Source: Corythucha ciliata
Lineage: Eukaryota > Arthropoda > Insecta > Hemiptera > Tingidae
Reading direction: 5' to 3'
DNA length: 64,000 nucleotides
Assembly (NCBI GenBank): GCA_038030265.1
Contig: CM075942.1
Coordinates: 39,894,751 to 39,958,750 of the forward strand
Position numbers and translations under genes: made by a program. The stretch's first letter is position 1. Every line of letters starts with the position of its first letter. Below the pieces are notes generated by a model. The model saw only the letters and a list, made by a program, of their open reading frames with translations, searched no databases and was not told the DNA's origin. Shown one piece after another: positions 47,230-59,316 of the stretch.

Positions 47230-47393
47230 AATAGTAGAGGAAGTCAAAGTGTGTGGAAGACACACGAAAACTTATTTTAATAATGTAAGTAGTGCAGAAT
47301 TTGATCCTATCTGTGATAATTAGGTTTCAATTTTAAATGTATTTATTCAAAGAGGGTTGCGTTTGTACTAAAGATGATGTATTAATTAGGGTC

Positions 47394-47419
47394 CTGATGA
47401 TGGCCTAGACAGGCAGAAA
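47394..47419 (+). ncRNA. Hammerhead core in the right Penelope arm
   Basis: CTGATGA (47394-47400), short stem II GGCC..GGC, GAAA (47416-47419), followed by ATCGAT as a possible short stem III. Such minimal hammerheads are established for Penelope-like terminal repeats. Confidence 0.55.
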
Positions 47420-47703
47420 ATCGATTAGACCAAGAACCAGAAAGAAATAAAAACAATTATTGTGGAGAGACAACAACATATACCACCTGGACGTAATTGT
47501 TTAGTGTAATCAGACGTTTCTCTTACAAGTGCAACAGTGATTTAATTAACTTCGGTGATGTTCTTTTTTATACAGAGCGCATCTAAATGATTGATCTCTT
47601 ACTTATAAAATATTAAAAAAAAAAAAAACTAAAGAATTACAGTGCAATAAAGATCGTTTTAGATAAACCAAGGAACTTCTTTTCTTGCTCACACTCCCTG
47701 AGT

Positions 47704-48234
47704 TCAATCGACTTCCAATTTTCTAAAACTTCCAACCACATAATCTTCGTTGAGCCCTTTGTTTTTACCAGCGACGGCGTCCTTCTTTTTCAGAATACTG
47801 CTGTTGTCTAGAAGTTTTATACTATCCAAATTCAAAAGGGTGTCTCGTTTTTTTGCCAGTTCGGATTTCCAGGATTCTAAAAATTCATTTTTTTGTTTCT
47901 TATTTACTAACGCCAACGTATGAATGAGCAAAGACAACAAAATAAAAAGGATATTACCTATCATGTCAGCCATTGGGATTTCCCCTCCCCACTCTTTGGG
48001 TAAAACTCTTGGCTCGACTGATTCCACCAATTCTTCAAATGAGTTGTGAACCTACGAAAATGAAGTGAACATATTATAAAATAATGTTTTCCCGATTGAT
48101 GGTTTATCACGACTTACCACAAAGCGTTCCCTAATTTTTTGACTGAGGCGGGTCAGCGCGAAATCGTACACGTATTTTACAGGTCCCGGCAGGTGTATTA
48201 AATTGACCTCTTTATGTCTCATGGGCACGGATTG

Positions 48235-48284
<50 letters not shown>

Positions 48285-49495
48285 ATTATTAATTTTGAAG
48301 GTTTTGTTTGAACTTATATGATACCTCTCCCCATTTAGCGATGGTGGCGAAATCCATTACAGGCCAGAGAGTGACGTGAGCCACGCATCCGGCTTTAAGG
48401 TCGGCGATGTGATTATAACCGAAAATTTGGTTGAGCTCATCCTCCATGAGAGTTTCATAGGTGATCATGTGAACTCGAGCTTGATCCCAGCATGTATATT
48501 TATACGGGTCAAAAGAGTCTGGAAAATTTCACCGATTTTTAAAGGGGGCTTCTTTGCCAGGTTAATTTGTACCCTAAACTGACCGGCTGAGGCTAGTATA
48601 ACTCGCCTTCCGTTCTTATCCCTCCTCGGTGAAACAAACACGTACCTAAACATTAATTTTTAGATAAGTAACTTTAATTCATCGCGAATAAAAATGTTAC
48701 ATCAATTTTACCCGTTATTTATTAGTTCGAGCACAGGAGGATGAAGATAGTCCAAATTCATTAAGAACTGAGGAAAGGTTTGTCTCAGATTTAAATATTT
48801 CAAGAGCATAGTTTGAGCCATTGGTAGGCTAAACTTTTTACACCTTAGAAACCTCAGAAGAAAAGTACTATCTGTATGTTTAAAAAATGAAAAAACAAGA
48901 GTAAAATATGGACTATTTTTGTTATGAGGAAGTAAACAGGACGTGACGGACTTATACAGTTTATAATCAGTGACGCTAGCTCGGGCTTTGATTGTGGGCT
49001 TAAAAATTTCGGCATTGAAGGGGTTTTACGCAACTCTCTTTGGACATTCAAATAATTATGTGTGATGAACGGGTTTCGTACGTGAAACAAGGTCCAGAAA
49101 GGTGCTGAAGAGCGCGAGGCGCGGTAACCTTGAAAAGTCCTTAAGTTTACCCTGGCCGTATAAAGTTTATATTGAAATATGATTTAAAAAAAATAAATTT
49201 AACCTTCTTTAGATTCTGAATGGTTTAGATTTCAATCATTTCAAGGATTTCCGCAGATGCGGCATTTGTTTTACATACAATTTCCTGACATTGAGCGAAA
49301 ATTCAGGTCGCAAACCTGCATACCTGTTCGGCAATCTTGTAAATCTCGGTTTTGAGCTATCCACTCTCGGAAAGAGCTCAACGCTTGATTTCGAGTCGAT
49401 TCATCCTCGCGTAGCTCTTTATGGGCGACTTTTACAGCTTCTTCGACTAGATTGGGGTCGTCGCTGGTTTGAACGTTCCAGGATAGTACAACCAT
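47704..49495 (-). CDS. CRAL-TRIO lipid-transfer protein (alpha-TTP-like), complete, 7 exons
   Basis: Exons (minus): 49495-49324, 48871-48712, 48645-48584, 48518-48325, 48234-48118, 48051-47958, 47906-47704; total 1002 nt, 333 residues plus stop, all introns GT-AG with matching phases. Residues ~20-75 form the CRAL-TRIO N-terminal helix bundle (ELREDESTRNQALSSFREWI, then FLLRFLR at 61-67). Residues ~110-258 are the lipid-binding CRAL-TRIO fold, with FDPYKYTCWDQARVH, GRRVILASA and the signature LPKEWGG (252-258). The family binds small hydrophobic ligands such as tocopherol or retinoids in the cytosol and moves them to membranes; insects have many paralogues. The ligand here is unknown. The C-terminal tail is ~40 residues longer than usual. 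An acceptor just before the ATG (CTCCCTTATAG) suggests a 5' UTR intron. No canonical polyadenylation signal was noticed. Confidence 0.92.
48238..48282 (-). repeat. 45-nt A/T homopolymer serving as splice-acceptor tract
   Basis: On the gene strand this is an uninterrupted T-run ending in AAG at exon 5 of the CRAL-TRIO gene, so it is the polypyrimidine tract of that acceptor. Confidence 0.85.
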
Positions 49496-49519
49496 TTTCT
49501 ATAAGGGAGAAAAAATGAA

Positions 49520-50277
49520 TGAGGCATACAAAAGTGCATAATGATTGCAGAGGCCCTTCACCCTCTTGTGAAGTATTGGAAAGGCTTACTTTCTAATGAT
49601 TCTCCCTTACCGTTAATTCTCCTGCTACGAAAACTAGGTTATAATAAATTTCTTGTTCAGTTGGTAAAAACGTGAAGAGTGGTTAATTAAGAATATTTTT
49701 CCCAGCAGACCGAAAATTATTATCGCTGCACAAAACAGATTGATCCTGTCTACATGTATTTTATTATTCTGAAATTATTATCAACAAGTTTTTAAATTGC
49801 AAAAATAGGACTCTGTTATTCGAAATAGCTTCTTCTTTTTTCCCACTGAATTGTTAGAAAGATGCAACTCAACTTCATACATGGAAGGAAAGTGGAAAAA
49901 TTCGAAAAAATTTGTTAACTGAAAACCTGAAAAGTTTTCTGTTCAGCTTACTTCTTTTTCTTTGAAAATTGAACTCTCATTGTTGTATGACTCAACTCGT
50001 GTTTTTCTCGTTACGTAAAATATGTACAAGTTTCTTCTACCTTAAAAACCAATAATAGTGATGATGATTACGCCGTGACTGTTCTCCACTTTTGGCCGGA
50101 GGATCAGCTATTCACATATTTAGACCGATCAATCGTTCGAAACTCCCAATTTTATATTGGATGGATGAAACTAAGAATTGCAACTTTTTGTTCAAAACAT
50201 TTTCGGATTTAACTTAGAAATCAGTCAATGATCATCCTTGTTTGTGTTGAGGGACATACAAGTATACTACCCGCATA
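49520..50277. other. Upstream of the CRAL-TRIO gene; no feature seen
   Basis: Probably 5' UTR intron or promoter of the minus-strand gene. No TATA or initiator could be assigned. Confidence 0.35.
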
Positions 50278-50643
50278 TTATTTGGAATAATTCATTTTTT
50301 ATGGTCTCATGATGAAACCTTAAAGGCTTGAGTTAAGGCCAGCAGAGCCTGAATTTTAATTTTGACTTTCCTCGAATTTTAAATTCTTAAAAATGTAAAG
50401 TTATAGTTGAACCACGTTCTAATGGAACCTAAAAATCAATAAAACTTTGTTTTACGTATGGTTAGGTTCATTTAGATCTGGAAATTTTGTTAAAAAATTC
50501 CATCAGAGTTTGGTTCAACTATAATTTAAAAGTCGAGGAAAGTCAAAATGGAAATCTTATCAATTCAGGCTCTGCTGGCCTCGTCCCAGCAGAGGCCATT
50601 AAGGTTTCATATTAGACCATAAAAAATGAAATATTCCAAATAC
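50278..50643. mobile_element. Foldback element (TATTTGGAATAATTC ends)
   Basis: Long inverted arms: ATGGTCT..ATGAAACCTTAA, CAGAGCCTGAATT, GACTTTCCTCGA and TATAGTTGAACCA on the left recur inverted on the right, around an 80-bp centre. 366 bp, non-coding. Confidence 0.75.
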
Positions 50644-52341
50644 TTTGCGCGTAAAACGGTGAGGGGATAATGGGCGAGGGGTAGTACTGGTACGCCCCCT
50701 AACATGTTTTAAAAAATAAAAATAACGAGGACGGCGGAAGGCTTTCGACACGAAAATTCAAAAATTCTATTGACTCGTCGTCCCTCAGAGAGGGAGAGAA
50801 GAAAAAAAAATCAGTGGGAACGTAGGACCTGCTTCGGTTGGTCATTAAGGGGGTTTTCGAACGGTCGGGTTCTTTTGGGGCAAAATTTTGCGGTGGTTAA
50901 CGTCGTAGAACTCGAAAACTTGATGTGAAGGGTGGAGGGCACAAGAATGATACATTGTAAAGGTCAGTATTATGAGAGGGCAACTTGGAGGAAGTTGTTA
51001 CAATACTAGGATGTTTTCGATTGAACAAAAACCATTAAAATTCTTTAAGAAAAGAACTGACCTTCGCAGATCGAAGACACGCTCTGCAGTTTGCATATAA
51101 AGTGTCGATTTCAGTCAAGATTATAACGAGAAAAGAGGTAATTACATCTATTTTGTTGCTACTTTTTGTTAATACGCGGCATCTTATCTCGGGCATGTAT
51201 AGTTATAAATATTATATCAATTGAAAATGAATTAAAATTACAAAATGTATGCAAAGCACATCACGAATCTACCAACGCATTAAAAAAGCGAAAAAAAAAC
51301 CTCGTAAAAAAATTAAATTTACTTACTTGTTAATCAATATCCCAAAGACATTTATAATTTTCGCCTCCAACAAAATTTATCGGTTTGCCTCTTCTTCTTC
51401 TTTTCCCGCCCTTCGTCAAGGAAAAAACACAGTACGACGTGCACGCTCGCGAAGTCAAACTCGAACTCAGAACGCGATCCTTTTGTCAAAGTCGTTTTGA
51501 GTAGAAAAAAGGTAAGCGCTTTTAATGGCTACGCAAGGGGGGTGGGGTTAACGTAGGTAGGTAGTACCTATAGTGGATGAGCTTGAAGTGTCCCGATTTT
51601 CTTTCCAAATAGCCCCCCCCCCCTTACCCACAGTGCTACTGTATCTTCGTAGTAGGAGGTTAGGGGGGAGGGGTTTCGGGTCGTAACATTTAAACACTAC
51701 TTTACGGAAATTAAGAGTTAAAATAATACATTAACTCGGAGTTTCACGGCCTTTTTTCTTTTCTCAAGGTGGTTCAGCGAATAGCGAACGTTAAGCCCTG
51801 CCCTCGCAATGTTGTGAGTGCATAATAATGATTTTATCAAAGGAAAATGAAGTAGGCATTTAATTTTATTTTATTTAAAGTCCGGTCTACACGTTCAAAC
51901 TTATCGTCATACTTGCTGTTAATTAATTGGTTCAAATCTGTTTATACAGCTGATCCTGTCAAAAATTAAACTGTGGAAAGAGATTTGAACATATCAATTT
52001 GCCCTTCATTTAGTTTTTGAAAATTAGTACCTCGGCCCAACTTCAAATATGGCTTTAAAAATTCCTTTTAATGTATACTTCCAGGATTCGAAGATTTCGC
52101 AACGCTACGGGGTGGCAAACATCATTTTAAGGGAGGTTAGACGTTGGGCAACTCATCGCTATTTAAGGGGTGAAGAAATTTGCCCGAAAGGGTGTCTAAT
52201 CCTATGTAGTTCTGTGTGCCCAAGTTGATAAAAATCAACCACAAGTCCGTACGACGTAAATTGTACCCAAAAAATTGATTTTTGGCATAAATATTCGCAA
52301 AAATCCTCACGTCCAACGTTCAGTATAATGCAGCAGACTTA
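50644..52341. other. No gene seen
   Basis: C-run at about 51612-51622. Lys/Arg-rich open stretch at 51249-51500 lacks any family feature. Confidence 0.4.
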
Positions 52342-52491
52342 GGCCCGATTTCACCAACTTCTTAAACCAAGATCAACAACTAATCGCGATTACAATGTTC
52401 AAACGCTTGTATCAGGATTCATAATTATGGGTCGCTATTGGCAACTAATCACGATCAACTTTAAACTCAATTTTGTTGGTGAAAATGGGCC
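52342..52491. mobile_element. TTA-flanked MITE, family G (copy 3)
   Basis: GGCCCGATTTCACCAACTTC and inverted GTTGGTGAAAATGGGCC ends; TTA at 52339-52341 and 52492-52494. Opposite orientation to 39151-39298. Confidence 0.8.
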
Positions 52492-53893
52492 TTAGAAGTC
52501 AGTTCTGAACTAGTTTTTGGCGCTGAATCGAATGCATGGTGGCTCGTTTCTCTGCGATTAATTTTCTTTGAGTTACTAACGAAAATACCCGAAAAAAACG
52601 AGTTTTCCCCGATACTTTGATGCGCTATGAAAATATGTATCAAGATTTTGGGCAGGACTAATCATGTTCTCTGCTCTTACGTAGTTTTTTGTGCTGAATC
52701 GAATGAGCGCTTGCAGGGATCGCTGGGGTCAATACTTTTTGAGATACGCTCACAGAACAAATCCTTTAAAAATGAGCGTTTTGCTTTGTCATTGGTTTTG
52801 TCGATTTTATCGGTCTGATTGAAGAAGAACTCTTTCAGTAAAATATTAAAACAAGATTTGACTCGTCTTGAAATCCTCGGGCGTCAGGGTGAATCCCGAA
52901 CTTCTTATGGTAGACAGTTAAGGTCGCTACGGAAAGATGGGAATTATATTTTTGACGTTTCTGAACCTGCACTGTATACTGTATTACACTTTCGAGGCCC
53001 CTTCACTGGTTTTTCTCTGTCCAGTCGCTTTTTGTACACCCCGTGTAGCATAGCCCCGCATGCCCCGTTGATATTTTCGGGCACAGTTTCGTAATGTAAT
53101 CCGATCAGTTTAAATTTCCATTGATAGTGATCTCAAGCATTTCCACCGACCTCGCGAGTTTAAAGAGCGCCTATCCATGGGATAGGCGCATGCAGAAAAA
53201 TCGCCCCCTGGACGAATCGACCGAGTGGCATTCATTGATGTCATATGCCCTAATATCTTGGAAAAAATATTTTATTCCGACAGCAGTCTGTCGGAAAAAC
53301 TTTATATATGAGTCGGCTATTTGCAAAGTGCGCTAAATCCATTTTTTGAAAAAATGAGTTTGGTATATCGTTGGATTCAGAATGTCAGTGGTTTTAAGCC
53401 TGCCTTGGTATCTAGTTGCTAAGAGCTTTAAAACCACCCGAAAAAACGAGTTAAAGTTCACTCCCTGTGCCAAAAAGCGCCATATCCTGGGATTCTTGTG
53501 GTGCAAAACGCGCTAAAAACGTTCCCGCTTCAAAAGCCGCTAAAACCCTATAAGTAATATGAAGTCCAGGTGCGTACAGAAGCAAAGGACGCTGAATTTT
53601 ACGATTCTTGTTCGCTGAGTTTTACGATTGTTGTACGGCTCTTTATGTTGGCATTAAAATATGTTTTTCATCACTTTTACGCATTTCGCGTGTTTGGTTG
53701 GTCAGAATATCGCAGTAGGTGGGGGAATAGAACTACGGGCATGGATCGTCATGATGCTGATCTAAGCATATAGCGCGCGCGGAGACAGTTTATTCGCTGG
53801 ATAAAAGCACTTTCCTAGTTCTTCGACTCTTATAGAGCCCTGTGAAACGTACATAATATCCTAATATTATTCAGTGCCTTCTTAGTAGTAATC

Positions 53894-56099
53894 ATGGAGG
53901 AATCGAATAATGAGTTTCTGACCAAAACATCGCGTGAAAAATCAAGAAAGCCACCGCAGCAGCCAGAAATGTGGAAGCGAAACATCGCTAAAAGAGCACG
54001 GTAAGTCTTTCAGGTTTCACATCAATTCCATTTCTTTCTGTCGCGTTTATTTAACTTGAGTATTTGGTCAATCTTTCGTAATAACTGTTCCTTGAATTCT
54101 GGAATCTGATAGAGTTTTCTTATTATACCAGGCACAGGCCAAAATGTCTCCCGTCAAAACCAAGTTGTCAGCACAAGGAAAATAGCTCCTTCAAATGCAG
54201 CAGCCTGTCTTTGCAGGATGTTAGAAGAATTCACGAAGCATATTATAAAGATGCGACATCATTGGGACCAAAGAAACAATTTATACTGCGGCTGTTATTT
54301 CATCAGCCAAAAGGCGCCGGAAACTTCCTCTGGATGATGAATCTGATGGAATATTGCGACAACGAGACATGGCTGTAACTCATTTCTTGCCAAGAAGACG
54401 TGCGGGTGTTGTGGACAACGTTAAGGTTTGCCAGTCTGCCTTCTTGGAGATTTTAAACGAGAAAAAGGACCGCATTCGCCGCATCTGCAAAAAAAAGTTG
54501 GAAACTGGCTTAACCCCGCCTGAGACAAGGGGTGGAGCTCGACATGTTGAGCTAACAGCTTCCAAAGTAGCGTCAATAATAGACTTCATCAAACAGTTTA
54601 AGCCTCTTCAAAGTCATTACTGCCGGGGAAAAATCAAAATGAGGCAGTATCTTGACAGCGACCTGTCATGCAGAAAACTTTGGAGAATGTACCTAGCTGA
54701 GAAGGGACAGCGAAATATTCCTGAAGACAACGACCAATCAGTTGAACTACTGCCTTTGCTACCCAATGATGACGCCGAGCTATCACCCAACCCCCTACCG
54801 GAAGACATCGGACCTCCATTCATCTTAAAAAAGGTCAGTCCAAATACAACATTCAACGTCAATTATGAATATTTTCGTAAAGTATTCAATGAAAATTTCA
54901 ATATTGGATTCGCCGCTCCATATACTGATAGATGCTCTGCATGTATGCGGCTTGAAATTCAAATTTCTGAAGAGACAGACATAGAAAAAAAGAAACAGTT
55001 ACAAGCAGATTTGATCAGTCACAAAAAAAAGGCTTCGGTGTTTTTTGATAAACTGAGACAAGCAGAATCAAACGAGTTGATTTTTAGCTATGACTGCCAA
55101 AAAAATCTACCATTGCCAAAAATACCGGATCAGGAAGCTTACTATAGACGTCAGCTGTACCTATATAACTTCACCATTTGCGAAGGGGTATCGACGGTAC
55201 CCAGAACTATTTCAAATACGTTCAGCTACGTGTGGACAGAGGACCAATTTGCGAAAGGTTCCATTCAGATAGCGTCGGCTTTGTATCATAGACTATGTAA
55301 CTCAAACTTCGAGGGCAAGACGGTCATAAAGTTATTCTATGATGGCTGCGGAGGCCAGAACAAGAACACAACGGTGATATTTATGCTACAGTATTGGCTC
55401 ATCCATAAAGCCCCAGCAAATGTAACAAAAATTCTCATTTATTTCCCGATTGTTGGTCATTCTTACATACCACCGGACAGAGTGTTTGGTAATTTGGAGA
55501 GGGAATTCAAAACCTTAACCGTCATTCCAAACCCTCAGTCGTACTTAAAAAAATTTGATAAATACACCACCGTCATTCATCTTGGTGAAGGCTGCGACGT
55601 TTACGATTGGAAAAAAGAAAGCGACAAAGTATTGAAAGCAGTTTCGTCGTGGCACTTTAAATTTCAAAAGTCTAAAAAAATTGTCTTAACTAAAGGGGCT
55701 ACCCGAAACGTACTGGTGCAAGGAGAACCATTTTACAACTTTGAAGCAGGAGCCCCAAAAAGTGTAACGCGTCCAAAAAAATCCATACGAAACGTAAAAT
55801 TGGAAAAAGTAATTAAAGGTATTGAAGTTAAGAAAGCAAAATTGTCTGACGTTCTGAGGCTTCTAAAGTTGCACTTCGGGGAAAAGTGGGAGGAAAATCC
55901 TCTCCTCATGTACTACTCGGAGGTCTTCAACGTCCAAGCATCTCTTCAAGAAGCCGGGACTGAGGAAGCAGCAGAAAACATCGTAATGGAACTTGATGTT
56001 ATTGGCGATGAAGTTTTCGTTAGGACTCCGGAGAATGACGAACCAGAAAACCCGGACTTCGATTTATTCATGGACAGCGATATTGAGGAGATTATGTGA
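53894..56099 (+). CDS. DDE transposase-like protein, two exons, one frame break
   Basis: Exon 1 (53894-54000, ATG, donor GTAAGT) encodes a basic N-terminus (REKSRKPPQQPEMWKRNIAK). Exon 2 starts at 54132 after a 131-bp intron and first reads CLPSKPSCQHKENSSF, a Cys-bearing stretch. Near 54270-54290 the frame shifts by one extra or two missing bases. From there a frame open for over 600 codons runs to the stop at 56097-56099. Counting from 54354, notable points are a CSAC knuckle (194-197), SYDCQK (Asp247), LFYDGCGGQNKN (Asp330) and GHSYIPPDRVFG (Asp375) with LERE (Glu382/384). The Asp-Asp-Asp/Glu order fits an RNase-H-fold transposase. The acidic C-terminus ends DSDIEEIM. Similar unnamed proteins are common in insect and cnidarian genomes. 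Either a recent single lesion or an assembly error breaks it. Confidence 0.7.
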
Positions 56100-56175
56100 C
56101 TTAGATTTAAGTGTTATTGGTTGTTCTGATCCTTTTTAATATTTTGTTACTTCGCGTCTCTCGACTTTGTTTAGC

Positions 56176-56199
56176 TTCTCTCTCTCTCTCTCTCTCTCT
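56176..56199. repeat. (TC)n microsatellite
   Basis: Uninterrupted TC repeat inside the 3' part of the transposon, after the transposase stop. Confidence 0.9.
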
Positions 56200-56655
56200 G
56201 ATTTTAACAAGACCGTTTCTAATTCACTAATAATTTTTAAGAAACGCCTTTATGTTACCATCGATCGTTTTTCATTTCATTCCCATAATACCATCAAACA
56301 CTTTTCAATAAAATTACAAACGCATATTAAGCGTATTTTGCACCTGGACTATTGAAATATAGCGCATTTTGAAGCAGGAAAAAAATTACAAATGGCTGAA
56401 CATACAGAAGCAAACCCCGCTAAAAATGTACTGCAATTGCAAAACGCGCTAACTCAAATGTTAAATGTTAAATATAAAATGTTCTTCGATAGGAGGTAAG
56501 GCCAAATTTCACACGGTTAAGCAGGGGATTTTTAGGTTTTTTTTTAAAAAAAAAAAAGTATAATTGTTCCTAGATTACATCAAGTGCTATAAATTTTTGC
56601 CCTTTTCTACGTTTCACTTGGAAGTACTTTAGCGCACTTTGGAAATTGCCTACTC

Positions 56656-59032
56656 ATATATATATATATATAACCATTCGACTCAAACCTCATTTATGTC
56701 CAAATGAGACCTATATACATACATAATACATATATGAAATTTAGACCGCGATAGAAATTCGCGGCTTATACAAAAAATAGAGACTATAAAAATGATGGAA
56801 ACTTGAAAATTTTTCACCATGCCCATTTCGTGGCATCATCAGGACGGTAACAAAATGACGGAAAGAATAAGTGAACAACACATCACGTCGATCGGGATCG
56901 GTTGAGTTGCCTTTATAATCTGTTGATCTAGTTCAAACTCTATAATGAGGCATGAGTGGATGGTCGCATAAATGAATTGCACTTTTCTTGAAACTGCTGT
57001 CATAATACAAACTTTACTTTCATGTGGAAGAGTTAATGACCAGCTAAGCAATGAAACAATTTGTGTTTTGTGTGTATTAAAAATGCATTACTTATGCACA
57101 TAGGTTTTCCTGTTATTATTCCATTATCTAGCTATTTCTATTATTTACATATTTAATAATTTATTTTACCTCCGTGTTTCCGTGGGGAAAAGGAAGTATG
57201 GAAATACCTACCTAGAAAGAAAAGTTTTGTGCTTCAGTGCCGGGGGGGGGGGGCGTGGTCCAGAGAGCCTCCGAAAGGCCGAGTAAGTGATTTTCATCGT
57301 GGCGTCTGTCGCTTTGCGTTTTCCATTTGCATGATGAAATTCTACTCCGGAGTACATAGTTTATTTTCCACCGATCCTCTCTGAAGTAAAACAAATGTTA
57401 ATCTGGAGAAGACGAGGGGTAATGAACAGCTCTGGAGCATAATTGCATGCAAGTGGAAAACGCTATTAACTTTTATTAGCGGATTTGGATGAGTAGCGGC
57501 TCTAAATGTTTTTTGTTTCCAATTTAATTTTCCCCTTAATATCGCCGAAAGAAAATTATCCGTCGACCGTGAAATCAAAGATATGGTCAGCAGAACAGAT
57601 CATCTATGTCTCTCAATTCAATTTAGGCACTCCTCTAGGAGTGGTTCCTTGTGCCGAACCGGCCGGACCCTCACACCAATTGTTTTTTCCATATACCACT
57701 GTTCGCTACATCACGTCTAGTTAATTACAATTCCTTGTCTGTTGTCACGTAAAACGTTTTTTTTTTTCCTCTGGAAAAACTGCACAGAATTCCATCCAAT
57801 CAAGAAGGCTGAACTTCGCAAAGGCCGACGAACTTTGCTGAGCTCCGTATGAGAAAATTATCGCATCGCGCTGCATGTGACAACTTCGCGTCAGTGTTTT
57901 TCTCTTGAGATTCCATTTTTTAAGTTTTTCAACAAAAAAAAAAATACAACTTGTACATCAGGACTACTGGATTAGTACTTCCTTATTATACTATCAATAA
58001 CAAAACGACGTCTCGCACCACCACGAGCATGTTGTCCTTTCTTGGGAAGACTGCGGCCTTGATTTCTTTCCCCCTAAGAAAGAGTTATGTTGACCAGTGC
58101 CCAGCAAAAAAGCGTATCTAAACGAGAAAGTAAATATAAACTGAGATCATTTCGGTTCTTTAGAGAGATGAAATAAACCCCACGCTAGAGAGGAGTTACG
58201 AAACAGTCGAAAAATTTTATTGAAAAGGTACGGCGTTACGTCTTCCCACGAAAAAAAGAAAAAATGTTTAGGCAACTGTGTCCAAACTATACCTGTGAAG
58301 GAGCTCTATATAACCATGATAATGACACAGAGAATAAAGTAAGTAAAGTATAATCATGTCGTCGTTTGCCAAATCACTTTAACTCCCAGACCGCCATTCA
58401 TCACCATTCCTAATCCGAATTACAAAATGAAACTATCATGAGCTAGTTGACTCTTTTGACGGTGAAAGGGTATACATAGACACATGGTCCGGCAGGCCAA
58501 TGTGGACTCTAATCAACTCAAATGATGAATTAGGATTGGGGGATTGAGCGCTGACAGCGCAATTAGGGTGCCGTGGCACAGGAACGATTTTATACCTGTA
58601 TGATGGTAACATTTCTTCTGACCCCCCCCCGCCCCCTAAGTATTATACTTCGCCTAATTCATTAATTTTCTTGAAAAAATTAAATAGCCTGTAAGCCCAT
58701 CTCTTTCCCCCAAAACCCAGATCATTTATTATAGTACATACGAGATCTCTCAAGAGCCTACAGGGTGAAGGTGGTGACAGAAGATTTGATTAAAAAACAA
58801 ACAAACAAAACCTGAAGATTTGGCCCCTGAATTCAGAACATTCTACCGAAAAACCACGCCGAAATACCAAATATGTACCATAATCGAGGCAATTTTGAAA
58901 CCTTTCGCTCTTTCAAAAAATTCAAACATTGCGGTGCGGATTCGGCTCTTTCAAAACATCTTTATATTGACTCTTTGGAAGATATTTGGCCACTTTGGAC
59001 ACATGTTGTGTGACCTTACGCGAGATCATTTA
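56656..59032. other. No gene seen; TA repeat and G/C runs
   Basis: TA microsatellite at 56656-56674, G-run at 57241-57252, C-run at 58622-58630. No ORF with family resemblance. Confidence 0.45.
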
Positions 59033-59150
59033 GTCCCGTATTCATAGTCGCTACTTAAGATAAAATTCTCCTAAGTAAAAATCAAAAAAAATCTGTTTAG
59101 ACGTCCACTTAGGGAAATTTAAGGTTAAGAAATGTCTATGAATACGGGCC
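59033..59150. mobile_element. TTA-flanked MITE (CCCGTATTCATAG ends)
   Basis: TIR GTCCCGTATTCATAG / CTATGAATACGGGCC, TTA at 59030-59032 and 59151-59153. Relative of 9399-9536. Confidence 0.75.
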
Positions 59151-59159
59151 TTAATCTCT

Positions 59160-59313
59160 GAAGCCCCGTTCACAAGCTCTATGCTATATGCGTCTCTGGA
59201 GCCTATGAGACCTATCGAAATAGTTCATTTTTCGAGGGAATAAATTTGTTTGCTTGCATTGTTGGTTGGACTCCACTGCAGAAAACATACGTATAGAGCT
59301 TGAGAACGAGGCC
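59160..59313. mobile_element. MITE, family H (copy 3, diverged)
   Basis: GAAGCCCCGTTCACAAGCTC left end and TATAGAGCTTGAGAACGAGG right end; body inverted relative to copy 2 (TTCATTTTTCGAGGGAATAA). Confidence 0.75.
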
Positions 59314-59316
59314 TAA

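Larger units (their letters stand above)
46291..47487 (+). mobile_element. Penelope-like element remnant with inverted terminal arms
   Basis: The arm 46291-46684 (inverted) and 47094-47487 (direct) agree over ~394 bp with few changes and flank a fragment of the ORF. Each arm contains the tail of the ORF, the 3' UTR and a hammerhead core. Inverted terminal copies of this kind are known for Penelope-like elements. Reverse transcriptase is gone; only the linker (SIPYIG, 46727-46745, followed by an ATA microsatellite) and the endonuclease remain. Confidence 0.8.
53310..56655 (+). mobile_element. 3.35-kb DDE-type DNA transposon, nearly intact
   Basis: Inverted ends of 28 bp agree at 25 positions (53310-53337 GAGTCGGCTATTTGCAAAGT.. 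with 56628-56655). ATATAT flanks both ends, compatible with a 6-bp AT-rich duplication, though TA-repeats blur the border. Subterminal copies of the CGCTAAA word lie on both sides (53331, 53512, 53545, 56417, 56445 and others) as likely transposase sites. The body encodes one large spliced ORF (53894-56099). Superfamily not settled from motifs: IS3EU/Kolobok-like DDE groups are the nearest I can suggest. Confidence 0.8.

Noticed and set aside
51249..51500. Basic 83-residue open frame
   Set aside because: Lys-rich start from A-runs; no family features.
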